The translations under genes were made by a program, and so were the position numbers. The notes under the pieces were generated by a model. It saw only the letters and a program-made list of their open reading frames with translations. It ran no database searches and had not been told where the DNA came from. Shown piece after piece: positions 1-8,322 of a stretch of DNA of 37,688 nucleotides. The stretch is from JBKECO01 sp047974745 (GTDB lineage Bacteria > Bacillota > Clostridia > Lachnospirales > Lachnospiraceae): NCBI GenBank assembly GCA_047974745.1, contig JBKECO010000048.1, positions 1 to 37,688 on the forward strand. The letters are read 5' to 3'. Position 1 is the first letter of the stretch. Each line of letters starts with the position of its first letter.

Positions 1-237
1 ATTGACAATGATCACATTCATAGATTAATACGATATTCTCCTAAGTGGAGCATATTGCAGATTGTTAGATTGCTAAAACAACAAACTACTTATCGAATTT
101 GGCAACAACATCAAAATTATTTATCAAAACACTTTTGGAAAGAACGTACCTTTTGGAGTGATGGTTACTTTTCTTGCAGTATTGGTAATGTCAGCCAAGA
201 AACTATCCAAAAGTACATCGAATCCCAGGGCAGTTAG
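1..237 (+). mobile_element. tnpA: IS200/IS605-family transposase TnpA, 3' part
   Basis: This is the C-terminal part of a single-strand HUH transposase; the reading frame is open from the first base of the window, so the 5' end lies outside. The visible part begins with D-H-I-H, which fits the HUH metal-binding motif, and ends in the conserved block FWSDGYF...ETIQKYIESQ, whose tyrosine (in QKYIE) is the expected nucleophile. TnpA proteins are about 130-155 residues, so roughly half is present. The frame stops with TAG at 235-237, and a short hairpin typical of an IS200/IS605 right end follows 8 bases later. No accessory TnpB is visible on this side. Family assignment is by motif recognition and is strong; the subgroup is not resolved. 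Confidence 0.9.
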
Positions 238-245
238 GCTTACAT

Positions 246-268
246 CCCCTAGTCTAAAGACATAGGGG
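246..268 (+). repeat. Right-end hairpin of the IS200/IS605 element
   Basis: CCCCTA (246-251) pairs with TAGGGG (263-268), and an inner GTC/GAC pair (252-254 with 259-261) leaves one unpaired A at 262. Imperfect subterminal hairpins with a bulged base are what TnpA recognises at the ends of this family. The true element end probably lies about 8-15 bases further, near 276-282, where homology to the flanking LuxR-type gene begins. Confidence 0.65.
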
Positions 269-277
269 TTTTACGCC

Positions 278-437
278 CTAAATTATAAAATTCCATAAGT
301 TTCGTTTTTCCATAACCAAAGGGAGATAGTATGATTGTTGATGGAAATTGATCTATTGCCTTCAGTTTGTTCTCTAGCCTCTTTGGAATATAGAGTGCGT
401 CCGAATCCCGTAGCTTTTCTATTTTCATAACATCCAC
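278..437 (-). pseudogene. LuxR/MalT-type ATP-dependent regulator, 5' remnant cut by the IS
   Basis: About 50 residues read like the N-terminus of large MalT/LuxR regulators: a short lead, LYIPKRLENKLKAI, then a P-loop-like SPFGYGKT. In complete proteins this block opens an NTPase domain followed by TPR-like repeats and a C-terminal LuxR helix-turn-helix, about 800-900 residues in all. Here homology ends at about residue 53, and the last codons of the frame fall in the IS200-type right end, so the gene was probably disrupted by insertion. The start may be 437 or the in-frame ATG at 428, preceded by AAAGGGTGG. The gene begins 30 bases after the upstream hydrolase, so it was probably the last gene of the peptide operon and may have been its regulator. 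Confidence 0.7.
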
Positions 438-466
438 CCTTTAAACGAAACATGATCTTCGACGTT

Positions 467-1309
467 CTATTCCAGATGGCCTTCCAAGGTCAGATATTGG
501 TCAAAGACAAGCCTGCTGATTTTTGAACCAAATACAATTGCAGGATGCTCAGAATAGTACATGGCATCTGTAAAACCTTTATTGAGCAGAACAATGACAT
601 AGTATCCATAGGGTGTCATGATGATTCCGCCATCATTCCTGCAGGCATCCATGCTTCCGCTTTTTGATGCGACTGAAATAATCTCCTCTTCATAATTATC
701 CGAATCCATAAAATATGGTGGGAACTGTTTGGTCAGCATGGTATTATAATGTTGCATTTTGCAGATTTCCATCATCTGCATGCTTGCCTGTTGGCTCACC
801 AAGGTTCCGGCAGCCAGTTTCTCCAACAGGACACCGTATTCACTTGGGGTCGTTGTTCCTAAAGCTTCATACCGTTCAAAGTTGATAGAATTGTGAAGCT
901 TTGTATGGAGCAATCCAAGCTCTAGGATAAATTGATTGATCTTTTCAACCGTAACGTATTGAATTATCATATTTGTAGCAATATTATCACTTATGATGAT
1001 CATTAGCGTAGCCAGATTTTTTACCGAAAGTGCGGTACCTAGTTCAAGTGACTTTAAAATTCCACTTCCGTCAACAACATGTTCCTCCTTGTAGATCAAG
1101 TTCTCATGAAGTGACAGGTTCCCTTTCTCGACCTCTGCAAATAAGGCTGCCAGAATAAACATTTTTATCGTACTTGCAGTTTCGAATTTCTCCTGATCGC
1201 GAATTGCAATCTTTGTTCCTTTACCATCACTGATATAGATGCCCATGCAGCCATTATAGCTCTTAAGCTCAGCCTCGATCCTGCTAATTAGGTTCAATCT
1301 GCTATCCAT
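467..1309 (-). CDS. Class A beta-lactamase-fold serine hydrolase, cytoplasmic
   Basis: A 280-residue protein of the PBP/beta-lactamase fold. The nucleophile motif is S46-T-I-K49, the SDN motif is S107-D-N109, and the third motif is K216-S-G218. The beta-lactamase ExxLN element carrying the deacylating glutamate (Glu166) is not recognisable between SDN and TTTP (about residues 140-154). There is no signal peptide or transmembrane segment, so the enzyme should be cytosolic, which is unusual for a true beta-lactamase. It lies last in the peptide-uptake operon, 60 bases after the NlpC/P60 gene, with GGGAGG about 12 bases ahead of the ATG. I infer a serine peptidase or carboxypeptidase acting on imported murein peptides; an inactive or regulatory penicillin-binding role is possible. 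Confidence 0.8.
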   Translation of the reverse strand: MDSRLNLISRIEAELKSYNGCMGIYISDGKGTKIAIRDQEKFETASTIKMFILAALFAEVEKGNLSLHENLIYKEEHVVDGSGILKSLELGTALSVKNLATLMIIISDNIATNMIIQYVTVEKINQFILELGLLHTKLHNSINFERYEALGTTTPSEYGVLLEKLAAGTLVSQQASMQMMEICKMQHYNTMLTKQFPPYFMDSDNYEEEIISVASKSGSMDACRNDGGIIMTPYGYYVIVLLNKGFTDAMYYSEHPAIVFGSKISRLVFDQYLTLEGHLE

Positions 1310-1369
1310 TTCTGTTTTCTGCCTCCCTGCAATACATGAAGATTTTGTCTTTTGTTCTGCCTGTTTATT

Positions 1370-2266
1370 TTACTTTAACGGAAAAACGCTGCCTGTTTTT
1401 TGAATTCCTTTTGCCAGGTCCTCACGGTAATCATCATCCTCAGGATTTAAGCTGTTGATCACGACTCCATCACTTCCTGCTCTACCCGTGGAATGAATAA
1501 ACCGTTCGGTATCAATCAGTAATGCTATATGTCCCTTAAAGTACAAAAGATCTCCCTGTTGTCTCTCTGAAAAAGGTATTTCTTTGACCGAAAATCCTTC
1601 TTTGATCTCTGCATCCCGGTAGGTCAAAATCCCGTTCAACAGAAAGCTCATGGAGGTCAGTCCGGAGCAATCGATTCCAAATGGAGTCTTTCCTCCCCAC
1701 CGATACTGCGTCCCAAGATAGGATTCTGCCGTTTCTACAACTTTTTTTCGAATCTCTTCCTCTGTTCCGACTGGCTTTTTGACATACTCTCCTGCAAATT
1801 TCCTTTTCATGTAACCTATGCTTCCATCAGCCATACTTACCTGGATCCATCCTGGTGCCTCTGGCACATCTTTTTGAAATCCGATCACACCACCCCTGGG
1901 TATTTCCAGCAGTATCTTACCCTGGATTCTTGGCACCGAAAGCACATCTGCGTTGCTCTGGTAGACCCTCTTTTTTTCCAGGCTGTTCCAGATCGCAAAG
2001 TCCCAAGACCTATCTTCTTCTAATAAAAAGTCCTTGCGCAATGCATACCCTCTATAGAAATATTCTGTTTCTACCAAAATCCATAGATCCGTAGTTATGT
2101 TCTGCCCGGATTCTGGCAAAGATTCTTCGACCAAATCAGAAATTTTCTCTGTAGAGACTTCTGTTATTATGACCTCCATCCCATAGATCAGTTCATCGAT
2201 GCGTTCCGAATCCTCGGAGCAGCAACGATAGAGAGGAACGATTGGTCTATTCGCTATACCCTTCAT
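1370..2266 (-). CDS. ykfC: NlpC/P60 endopeptidase with SH3-like domains, YkfC-like
   Basis: Probable gamma-D-glutamyl-L-diamino acid endopeptidase, cleaving the D-Glu to diaminopimelate bond in murein peptides. The first ~165 residues are SH3b-like (segments such as ILLEIPRGGVIGF and GWIQVSMADG), followed by an NlpC/P60 catalytic domain with FGIDCSG (nucleophile Cys about residue 200), the His in YFKGHIALL and a second His in FIHSTG. No secretion signal is present, matching cytosolic YkfC rather than secreted autolysins. I chose the ATG at 2266 (MKGIANRP); the frame is open to 2299 but that part lies deeper in oppF. The gene overlaps the end of oppF by 20 bases, so the two are translationally coupled. 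Its neighbours (epimerase, peptide ABC transporter) are the known YkfB and Dpp/Opp partners. Confidence 0.83.
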   Translation of the reverse strand: MKGIANRPIVPLYRCCSEDSERIDELIYGMEVIITEVSTEKISDLVEESLPESGQNITTDLWILVETEYFYRGYALRKDFLLEEDRSWDFAIWNSLEKKRVYQSNADVLSVPRIQGKILLEIPRGGVIGFQKDVPEAPGWIQVSMADGSIGYMKRKFAGEYVKKPVGTEEEIRKKVVETAESYLGTQYRWGGKTPFGIDCSGLTSMSFLLNGILTYRDAEIKEGFSVKEIPFSERQQGDLLYFKGHIALLIDTERFIHSTGRAGSDGVVINSLNPEDDDYREDLAKGIQKTGSVFPLK

Positions 2267-3188
2267 ACTCCTCCTCATATTTCCTTCGCTCTGCCTCATT
2301 TGCTCTTACATAATGATGCTCTCGGATTTGGTGCCACGTGGGGCGATCAGTTCCATAGTCGTGCATTTCTTTATTATAGGTAAGTAGAGTTTTCTCTTTT
2401 TCAAGCAGAGGATTTGGCAATGGTATTGCAGATAATAACGCCTTTGTATAGGGATGAAGCGGATGCTCGAATAACTCTTTTGTATCGGCGAGTTCTACAA
2501 TGACTCCTTCATGGATCACGGCGATTCGGTCTGTAATGAACCTCATGACGGAAAGATCATGAGCAATGAACAAATAGGTAAGTCCTTTCTCCTTTTGAAG
2601 TTTATCCAGCAAGTTCAGTACCTGTGAGCGAATCGAGACATCCAGGGCTGAGATCGGTTCGTCTGCAATAATGAATTCTGGTTCCATGATCAGCGCCCTG
2701 GCGATACCAATTCTTTGCCTTTGTCCACCTGAGAACTCATGGGGAAAACGACTTGCAAATTCCGGTAAAAGTCCAACTTCCTTCAGGGATTTTTCTACTC
2801 TCTGATGCCTCTCATTATCGGACATTTTTTCAATGTTCATAAGACCTTCGCTGACAATATAACTGACCTTCGCCCTTTCATTCAGAGAGGCCATCGGATC
2901 CTGGAAGATCATCTGTACTTCTTGTGTCATGCGATGATCCAACTCCTTTGAAATAGATCCGTTTATTTTCTCCCCTTTGAAAAAGATGTCCCCTTTTGAA
3001 GTCGGATGGATCCGCATGATCGCACGCCCAATTGTAGTTTTTCCAGACCCCGACTCACCTACAACACCAAACGTCTCTCCTTTGTATATCTTAAAACTGA
3101 CATCATTGACTGCTAAAAATTTATGTTTTCCTGAGCCAAAGGCTACCTCCAGATTTTTCACTTCCAGCAATACTTCCTTTTGTTCCAT
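2247..3188 (-). CDS. oppF: Peptide ABC transporter ATPase, OppF type
   Basis: Second ATPase of an oligopeptide/dipeptide importer, 313 residues. It shows the Walker A GESGSGKTT, Q-loop MIFQDP, signature FSGGQRQRIGIARAL and Walker B FIIADEP, followed by the His of IAHDLS. The C-terminal HPLHPYTKALLSAIPLPNP segment is the oligopeptide-transporter tail domain that marks OppD/OppF/DppD/DppF proteins. The ATG at 3188 has GGAG 7 bases upstream and is preferred over the in-frame ATG at 3200. It follows oppD by about 50 bases and overlaps the NlpC/P60 start. The operon context suggests murein peptides as substrate. Confidence 0.93.
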   Translation of the reverse strand: MEQKEVLLEVKNLEVAFGSGKHKFLAVNDVSFKIYKGETFGVVGESGSGKTTIGRAIMRIHPTSKGDIFFKGEKINGSISKELDHRMTQEVQMIFQDPMASLNERAKVSYIVSEGLMNIEKMSDNERHQRVEKSLKEVGLLPEFASRFPHEFSGGQRQRIGIARALIMEPEFIIADEPISALDVSIRSQVLNLLDKLQKEKGLTYLFIAHDLSVMRFITDRIAVIHEGVIVELADTKELFEHPLHPYTKALLSAIPLPNPLLEKEKTLLTYNKEMHDYGTDRPTWHQIREHHYVRANEAERRKYEEEYEGYSE

Positions 3189-3240
3189 CGTAATCTCCAT
3201 CCTGTATTAAACGTATGTTACGAAGCCTTCCCCTTATCTC

Positions 3241-4278
3241 TTACGCCTCTAATTGCTGCAGCTGTATGATTCCAGCTGGAGGATCGACCTTTGGTGCTCG
3301 TGGATCCAGCAGCCACGTCTTTGCCTTGTGCGTTTTTGTCACTTCAAAAAACGGAGGCCGTTCCAAATAATCTATTTGCAATGCATAGGGATTCCGTGGA
3401 GCAAATGCATCTCCAGTGATATTGGCGAACAAATTCGGTGGGTTTCCCTGAATCGTAAAAAGATCCTCCCCTTTTATTCCAAGCTGTGGCAACGACGATA
3501 AAAGTGCCCAGGTGTATGGATGCTTTGGATCAAAAAAGACTTCTTCTGATGTACCGATTTCAATGATATCCCCAGCATACATGACAGCGATCCTATCCGC
3601 AATATTGGCTACAACTCCAAGATCATGTGTGATAAAAAGAATCGTCAGCTTATATTTTTCCTTCATTTCCTTTAACACCTTTAAGATCTGTGCCTGAATC
3701 GTCACATCAAGTGCTGTTGTAGGTTCATCACAAATTAATATCTTTGGTCTGCAGGCAAGTGCGATCGCAATCACGACTCTCTGACGCATTCCACCGGAAA
3801 ATTCATGGGGAAATTGTCTGAACCGCCGACCTGCATCTTGAATCCCAACATCTTCAACATAGCGGAGCGCTTCCAGCTTTGCTTCCTTATAGGTGATTGC
3901 TTTATCACGAATACGAATTGCCTCTATGATCTGCTCTCCAATATTTTTCAATGGATTCAGCGAAGTCATTGGCTCCTGCATGATCATTGCGATCTCTCTA
4001 CCACGAATCTTTAACCATTCCTTTTCTTTTCTGAATTTGGCAAGATCCATTCCACCATAAAGAATCTCTCCATCGGAAATACGACCATTGGCATCTAGCA
4101 ATCCGTTAAATGTCTTTGTAAATACAGATTTTCCGCTGCCTGACTCTCCCACCAGAGCCAGTGTTTCTCCCTGATAGATGTCCAGGCTGACACCTCTGAT
4201 CGCAGTCAGTGTCTGCCCTCTTAAATCAAATTTTACTTCTACATTTTTTGCAGAAAGAATCACGTTCCCTTGTTCCAT
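3241..4278 (-). CDS. oppD: Peptide ABC transporter ATPase, OppD type
   Basis: First ATPase of the importer, 345 residues. Walker A GESGSGKSV, Q-loop MIMQEPMTSLNP, signature FSGGMRQRVVIAIAL, Walker B ILICDEPTTALD and the switch His in ITHDLGVV are all intact. The C-terminal HPYTWALLSSLPQL...GNPPNL block is the typical OppD/DppD extension. A strong GGAGG site lies 6 bases before the ATG. It is 12 bases downstream of oppC and should form a heterodimer with OppF on the OppB/OppC permease. Confidence 0.94.
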   Translation of the reverse strand: MEQGNVILSAKNVEVKFDLRGQTLTAIRGVSLDIYQGETLALVGESGSGKSVFTKTFNGLLDANGRISDGEILYGGMDLAKFRKEKEWLKIRGREIAMIMQEPMTSLNPLKNIGEQIIEAIRIRDKAITYKEAKLEALRYVEDVGIQDAGRRFRQFPHEFSGGMRQRVVIAIALACRPKILICDEPTTALDVTIQAQILKVLKEMKEKYKLTILFITHDLGVVANIADRIAVMYAGDIIEIGTSEEVFFDPKHPYTWALLSSLPQLGIKGEDLFTIQGNPPNLFANITGDAFAPRNPYALQIDYLERPPFFEVTKTHKAKTWLLDPRAPKVDPPAGIIQLQQLEA

Positions 4279-4290
4279 TGGCTCCTCCCG

Positions 4291-5292
4291 TCAAATATGG
4301 TTCTTCGGATCTGCTGCATCTGAAAATGCATTTCCGATTATGTAGAACGATATCGTTACAATAGAAACAACTACAGTTGGAAAAATCAGCTGGTATCTCA
4401 GACTTGCACTCATCATCAATTCGCGGCCATCGTTGATGAGACGACCAAGACTTGGGATTTCTGTCGGCAGACCCAGTCCAATGTAAGTGATAAATACTTC
4501 ATTTCCAATTGCAGCGGGTACAGACAGTGCCATTCGAAGCATAATGACGGAAACCAGATATGGCAGCAAATTTTTGAATATAATTCTTTGAACCGGTGTT
4601 CCAACACATCTTGATGCTAGGTTATACTCACGGTCTCTGATGATCAATACCTGATTTCGGATGAATCTTGCCATCTGAATCCAACTGGTCAGACACATTG
4701 CCAGAATCAGCGTTGGCACCCCAGGCTTGAGCATATAGGAAATCAGAATCAGAATTACTGTCTGTGGAATATTATCGAGCACGTTATAGAGTTCGGTAAA
4801 GAACCAGTCGGCTTTTCTCACATAGCCCCAGATCACTCCTGTTATGATTCCAATCAGCGCTTCTATACTGGCAACGGATATACCGATCAGAAGAGAATTC
4901 CTTGTACCTGCCCATATTCTTGCCCATAGATCTTGACCAATGGAATTTGTTCCGAACCAAAATTGGGAATTGGGTGCAATGTTACGATATTGCAGACCTG
5001 TCTGTGGATCGTTATTTACTACATTTGGACCATACTGATTTGGCAGAAATGGCTGAATGAAGGTAAAAAGCAAAATTCCAAGTACCAGAAGTACAAGAAA
5101 TACTGCAATCCTATTTTTTCTAAATTTCTGTAAGGTGCTGCGCCAGTAAGAATAGTGGCTTAATGCTGTTTTTTCACCCTGATCAGCATCATATTCCCGA
5201 AAAGAAAATAATACTTCTTCTGGCATATTTTTGATATCTTCTGAAACCTTATTTTCGAACTTTGCAGAAATTTTATGTCTTAAGGCAGCCAT
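4291..5292 (-). CDS. oppC: Peptide ABC transporter permease, OppC type
   Basis: Inner-membrane permease of 333 residues with a long cytosolic N-terminus (about 75 residues) before the first membrane helix (FLVLLVLGILLFTFI), an extracytoplasmic loop with the OppC-typical FWFGTNSIGQDLWARIWAGTR block, then five further helices. The coupling-helix EAA region reads EYNLASRCVGTPVQRIIFKNLLPY. The start codon overlaps the stop of oppB in TAATG, so the two permeases are translationally coupled and likely made in equal amounts. The partner of the Opp ATPases downstream. Confidence 0.93.
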   Translation of the reverse strand: MAALRHKISAKFENKVSEDIKNMPEEVLFSFREYDADQGEKTALSHYSYWRSTLQKFRKNRIAVFLVLLVLGILLFTFIQPFLPNQYGPNVVNNDPQTGLQYRNIAPNSQFWFGTNSIGQDLWARIWAGTRNSLLIGISVASIEALIGIITGVIWGYVRKADWFFTELYNVLDNIPQTVILILISYMLKPGVPTLILAMCLTSWIQMARFIRNQVLIIRDREYNLASRCVGTPVQRIIFKNLLPYLVSVIMLRMALSVPAAIGNEVFITYIGLGLPTEIPSLGRLINDGRELMMSASLRYQLIFPTVVVSIVTISFYIIGNAFSDAADPKNHI

Positions 5293-6233
5293 TATCTACC
5301 ACCTCCTTTTTTTCCAAAAGAAATTCTCGGATCTGCAATTGTCATCATGATGTCTCCCAGCACGAGTCCCATGACACCAACCGTTGCATATAGGAGCACA
5401 ATGGCCTGCACCATATTATTGTCATTTTTCTTGATTACATCGACCAGAAGTCCGCCCATTCCAGGTATACTGTAAAGTGATTCTATGTAAATGGAGCCGA
5501 TTACAGTGTTCAAAAAAGAAGTGGGCAAATACTGAATCAGTGGAACAAAGGCGTTTTTAAAAACATGATTTTTCATGATTCGTCCTTCTGAAACACCCTT
5601 CGCCTTTGCAAGTTTTACATAATCTTTTGTACTTTCATCTACCATATATCGCCTGAGCCACATCCCGTAATAGGCCGTGTTGCCTAGAGACATAGACAAG
5701 ACCGGCAGGATCCAGCAGGCAGGATTACTAGCATCAAACAATAAGGGAACGCCAAGAAGAGTCGTGCCATATAACTGAATGAATAAAAAGTACACCATGG
5801 CAGGCACCGCCTGGATAAATACGATAAAAAGTGTTCCCACTTTATCGAATAATTTTCCTTTATTCTTTGCCATTAGTATTCCCATTGGAAGTCCGCAAAG
5901 TAAAGATACCAGGATAGACAAGCTTCCTAATTTCACGGAAATCGGTATTTTTGTGGAAAGAATCTCTGTCACAGGCACATTTTTCCGATAGCTTCTCGAT
6001 ATTCCAAGATCACCATGAAGCAGCTTCTGATAAAAATTAATGAGCTGTGTCGGCATTGGATCCGTAAGTCCCATTTGCTGCAGACCGACTTGAACCTGTT
6101 CCTCGGTCAGTTTTTCAAAATTATCAAAGTACCCTTCGATCGGCATCATTCGAAGCAGGATAAAAACCAGGGTAATTATAAAGAATAATGTTATGAGAGA
6201 TCTTCCCAAACGTTTCGCCAGATACTTTATCAT
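5292..6233 (-). CDS. oppB: Peptide ABC transporter permease, OppB type
   Basis: Permease of 313 residues with the classical OppB/DppB N-terminus (MIKYLAKRLGRSLITLFFII), a periplasmic-side loop and five to six helices. The EAA coupling segment is DYVKLAKAKGVSEGRIMKNHVFKNA (written here as separate blocks DYVKLAKAKGV and GRIMKNHVFKNA), followed by the family's IPGMGGLLVDVIKKND end. It is separated from oppA by 150 bases containing two stem-loops, an arrangement often seen where the binding protein is made in excess over the permease. Confidence 0.93.
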   Translation of the reverse strand: MIKYLAKRLGRSLITLFFIITLVFILLRMMPIEGYFDNFEKLTEEQVQVGLQQMGLTDPMPTQLINFYQKLLHGDLGISRSYRKNVPVTEILSTKIPISVKLGSLSILVSLLCGLPMGILMAKNKGKLFDKVGTLFIVFIQAVPAMVYFLFIQLYGTTLLGVPLLFDASNPACWILPVLSMSLGNTAYYGMWLRRYMVDESTKDYVKLAKAKGVSEGRIMKNHVFKNAFVPLIQYLPTSFLNTVIGSIYIESLYSIPGMGGLLVDVIKKNDNNMVQAIVLLYATVGVMGLVLGDIMMTIADPRISFGKKGGGR

Positions 6234-6273
6234 GATAGCTCCTGTTTTCCATTGATTTTAACAAGACATTTAT

Positions 6274-6300
6274 GTAGGGAGCCTTTATACTGCTCCCTAC
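6274..6300 (-). other. Intercistronic stem-loop 1, oppA-oppB
   Basis: GTAGGGAGC (6274-6282) pairs perfectly with GCTCCCTAC (6292-6300) around a 9-base loop. It is transcribed on the minus strand between oppA and oppB. No U-run follows, so it is more likely an mRNA-stability or processing element than a terminator. Confidence 0.5.
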
Positions 6301-6332
6301 GTAAATGCAATATCTGTTTTTTAAATGATGTT

Positions 6333-6358
6333 CCTGTCAAATGCTCCTATATGACAGG
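6333..6358 (-). other. Intercistronic stem-loop 2, oppA-oppB
   Basis: CCTGTCA (6333-6339) pairs with TGACAGG (6352-6358) with a 12-base loop, starting about 25 bases after the oppA stop on the minus strand. With the neighbouring stem-loop it probably protects the 3' end of the oppA message or reduces read-through into oppB. No run of U follows directly. Confidence 0.45.
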
Positions 6359-6383
6359 TCGTTGTGATACATGTCCTTTTGGA

Positions 6384-8312
6384 TCACTCCGCTGATTTTG
6401 CAGCATCATATTCTTCCATGGATACAAAATGATCCAGAAGCTGTATTCCTTTCATTCTCAGATTTGGAATGGTTCCGCAAGATGCGTAGGAGCCTTCAAA
6501 AACATTGTAATTTGTAACAATATAATCGCTGACAGAAATACCATATGGAATTGCAAGTGCGTGGTCGATCAGATAACTTTCTGCCTCTGCAAAAGCAACA
6601 TAGCGTTCATTTTTCTGGCTTTCTTGTGTAATCGCTTTTGCAGCCTCTACCATGCTAAAATAGGTCTGTACTGTTTCTGCTGATGGGGTTCCCTCTTCGA
6701 TTGCATTTCTTAAAAATGCATACTGATATCCATCTAAATCGCCCTCTGCCTGATAGAATGGATCTGTCCATGTCTCTGGATCTGCATAGTCTGCGCCCCA
6801 TCCACATTTCATAAATGCATAGTCTCCCGTACGTCTTACTTCACTAAGGAAAGATTCTGATGGTCCGGCTTCTACAATAATATCGATAAAGTCTGTACCC
6901 AGTACACTTTCCATCTGCTGCTCTACAACGGAACACTCTTTATCCCAGTTTGCAGTTGTAGGATTGTACTTCATAAGCACTTTGACCGGGAAGGTAGCAC
7001 CTACTGCTGTCAATTCTTCCATGGCGGCTGCTTTAAAGGACTCTGCCGCTGCTGCATCAAAGCTGTCAGTAGTCACGATCGTGCTAAATGGTTCTGTTGC
7101 CGTATAATCTAAATTATCTGCATTGCTGGTAAATCCAGTCGGTGTGATCGTGTTCATAATATAGTCTTGTGGCGTATTTGGCTCACTGATCGCAACTGGA
7201 TTCGTTCTATTCAGAGCTGATTTTAATGCCTGTCGGAAGTTCTCATTATTAACAGCCAGCTTCCAGTTCGCAGGCTCATAGGCCTCATCAAATGTCGGAT
7301 TAAAATTGAAACAGTAAAAATAGGAATAATCTGTAGCCGGTCGTTCTTTGCTTACCATCGATGAAGTCTCTGTATTGGAAAGCCAGTCATCCAGGATATC
7401 TGATGTAATATCTGCATAGTCTACTTCTCCACGTTTTGCCATCTCTGGTGCGAGTGTAGCTGCTTCTGCATTGTAAGTACGTTTTATTTCCGTAATATAT
7501 ACATTTTCTGCATCCCAGTATAGAGGATTCTTCGTGAATACCTGCTCTACCTGTGGTTCAAAGCTGGAGATGTAGTAGCCGCCATTATAATACATTGTCG
7601 TATTACTGGTTCCAAAGGTAGCTCCGAGCTCCTCAAGCTGAGGTGCATAAGCCGGCATATAAACGATATAGACTAGTGAAGATAAGAAGTATGGAACCTG
7701 TTTTGCAAGTGTATACTGCAGTGTATAATCGTCAACAGCTTTTACTCCGACCTGGGAAAAGTCGATCGGATCCCAAGTTTTCCCTTCTTCATCTGCAGTT
7801 CCCATCATTCCCTTGTAATACTCCTCAGCATTTACAAGTATTCCGAAGAGATTTTGTGCATTGGCCGCTTCATATTCCGGTGTCAGCTGATATTTGATTG
7901 CAGCCACAAAGTCATTTGCTGTTACATCCGCTATTTCTGCGCCTGTACTATCTACCCATTTTACACCTTCACGCAGATGGAAGGTCCAGGTCAGCCCATC
8001 CTCGCTCTGCTCCCATTCTGTTGCAAGACAAGGAATGATCGTTCCTTCTGAATCAGTCTCAACTAGCGTATCTATACTGTTCGCTGTCAACTTCATATCT
8101 TCGATTGTACTGGTCGTCAGGTAATTTGGATTTGTCACTTCCGAGTCATACAGACGAGTATAGGTAGTTCCGTCATCTGAGTCTGCAGTTGTTTCACTGG
8201 TTGATGCGTCTGTGCTTTCTGAAGTCGCACTGCTACTTGAAGTTCCACATCCATATAGCATTGTCGCAGTTAGCACAACAGTTAGAATTGCTGATAATAC
8301 TCTTTTTTTCAT
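6384..8312 (-). CDS. oppA: Peptide-binding lipoprotein, OppA type (SBP family 5)
   Basis: Extracellular substrate-binding lipoprotein of 642 residues, longer than the usual 520-600. The signal peptide MKKRVLSAILTVVLTATML ends in the lipobox LYGC, giving a lipidated cysteine, followed by a Ser/Thr/Asp-rich linker. The SBP_bac_5 signature region is present (ATEWEQSEDGLTWTFHLREG), as are internal blocks LAKQVPYFLSSL and GWGADYADPETW. It starts 10 bases after the epimerase gene and is followed by two stem-loops and the permeases. The epimerase and NlpC/P60 neighbours suggest it binds murein tri- or tetrapeptides or the L-Ala-Glu dipeptide; the ligand is inferred, not visible. Confidence 0.9.
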   Translation of the reverse strand: MKKRVLSAILTVVLTATMLYGCGTSSSSATSESTDASTSETTADSDDGTTYTRLYDSEVTNPNYLTTSTIEDMKLTANSIDTLVETDSEGTIIPCLATEWEQSEDGLTWTFHLREGVKWVDSTGAEIADVTANDFVAAIKYQLTPEYEAANAQNLFGILVNAEEYYKGMMGTADEEGKTWDPIDFSQVGVKAVDDYTLQYTLAKQVPYFLSSLVYIVYMPAYAPQLEELGATFGTSNTTMYYNGGYYISSFEPQVEQVFTKNPLYWDAENVYITEIKRTYNAEAATLAPEMAKRGEVDYADITSDILDDWLSNTETSSMVSKERPATDYSYFYCFNFNPTFDEAYEPANWKLAVNNENFRQALKSALNRTNPVAISEPNTPQDYIMNTITPTGFTSNADNLDYTATEPFSTIVTTDSFDAAAAESFKAAAMEELTAVGATFPVKVLMKYNPTTANWDKECSVVEQQMESVLGTDFIDIIVEAGPSESFLSEVRRTGDYAFMKCGWGADYADPETWTDPFYQAEGDLDGYQYAFLRNAIEEGTPSAETVQTYFSMVEAAKAITQESQKNERYVAFAEAESYLIDHALAIPYGISVSDYIVTNYNVFEGSYASCGTIPNLRMKGIQLLDHFVSMEEYDAAKSAE

Positions 8313-8322
8313 AGTTTTCCTC

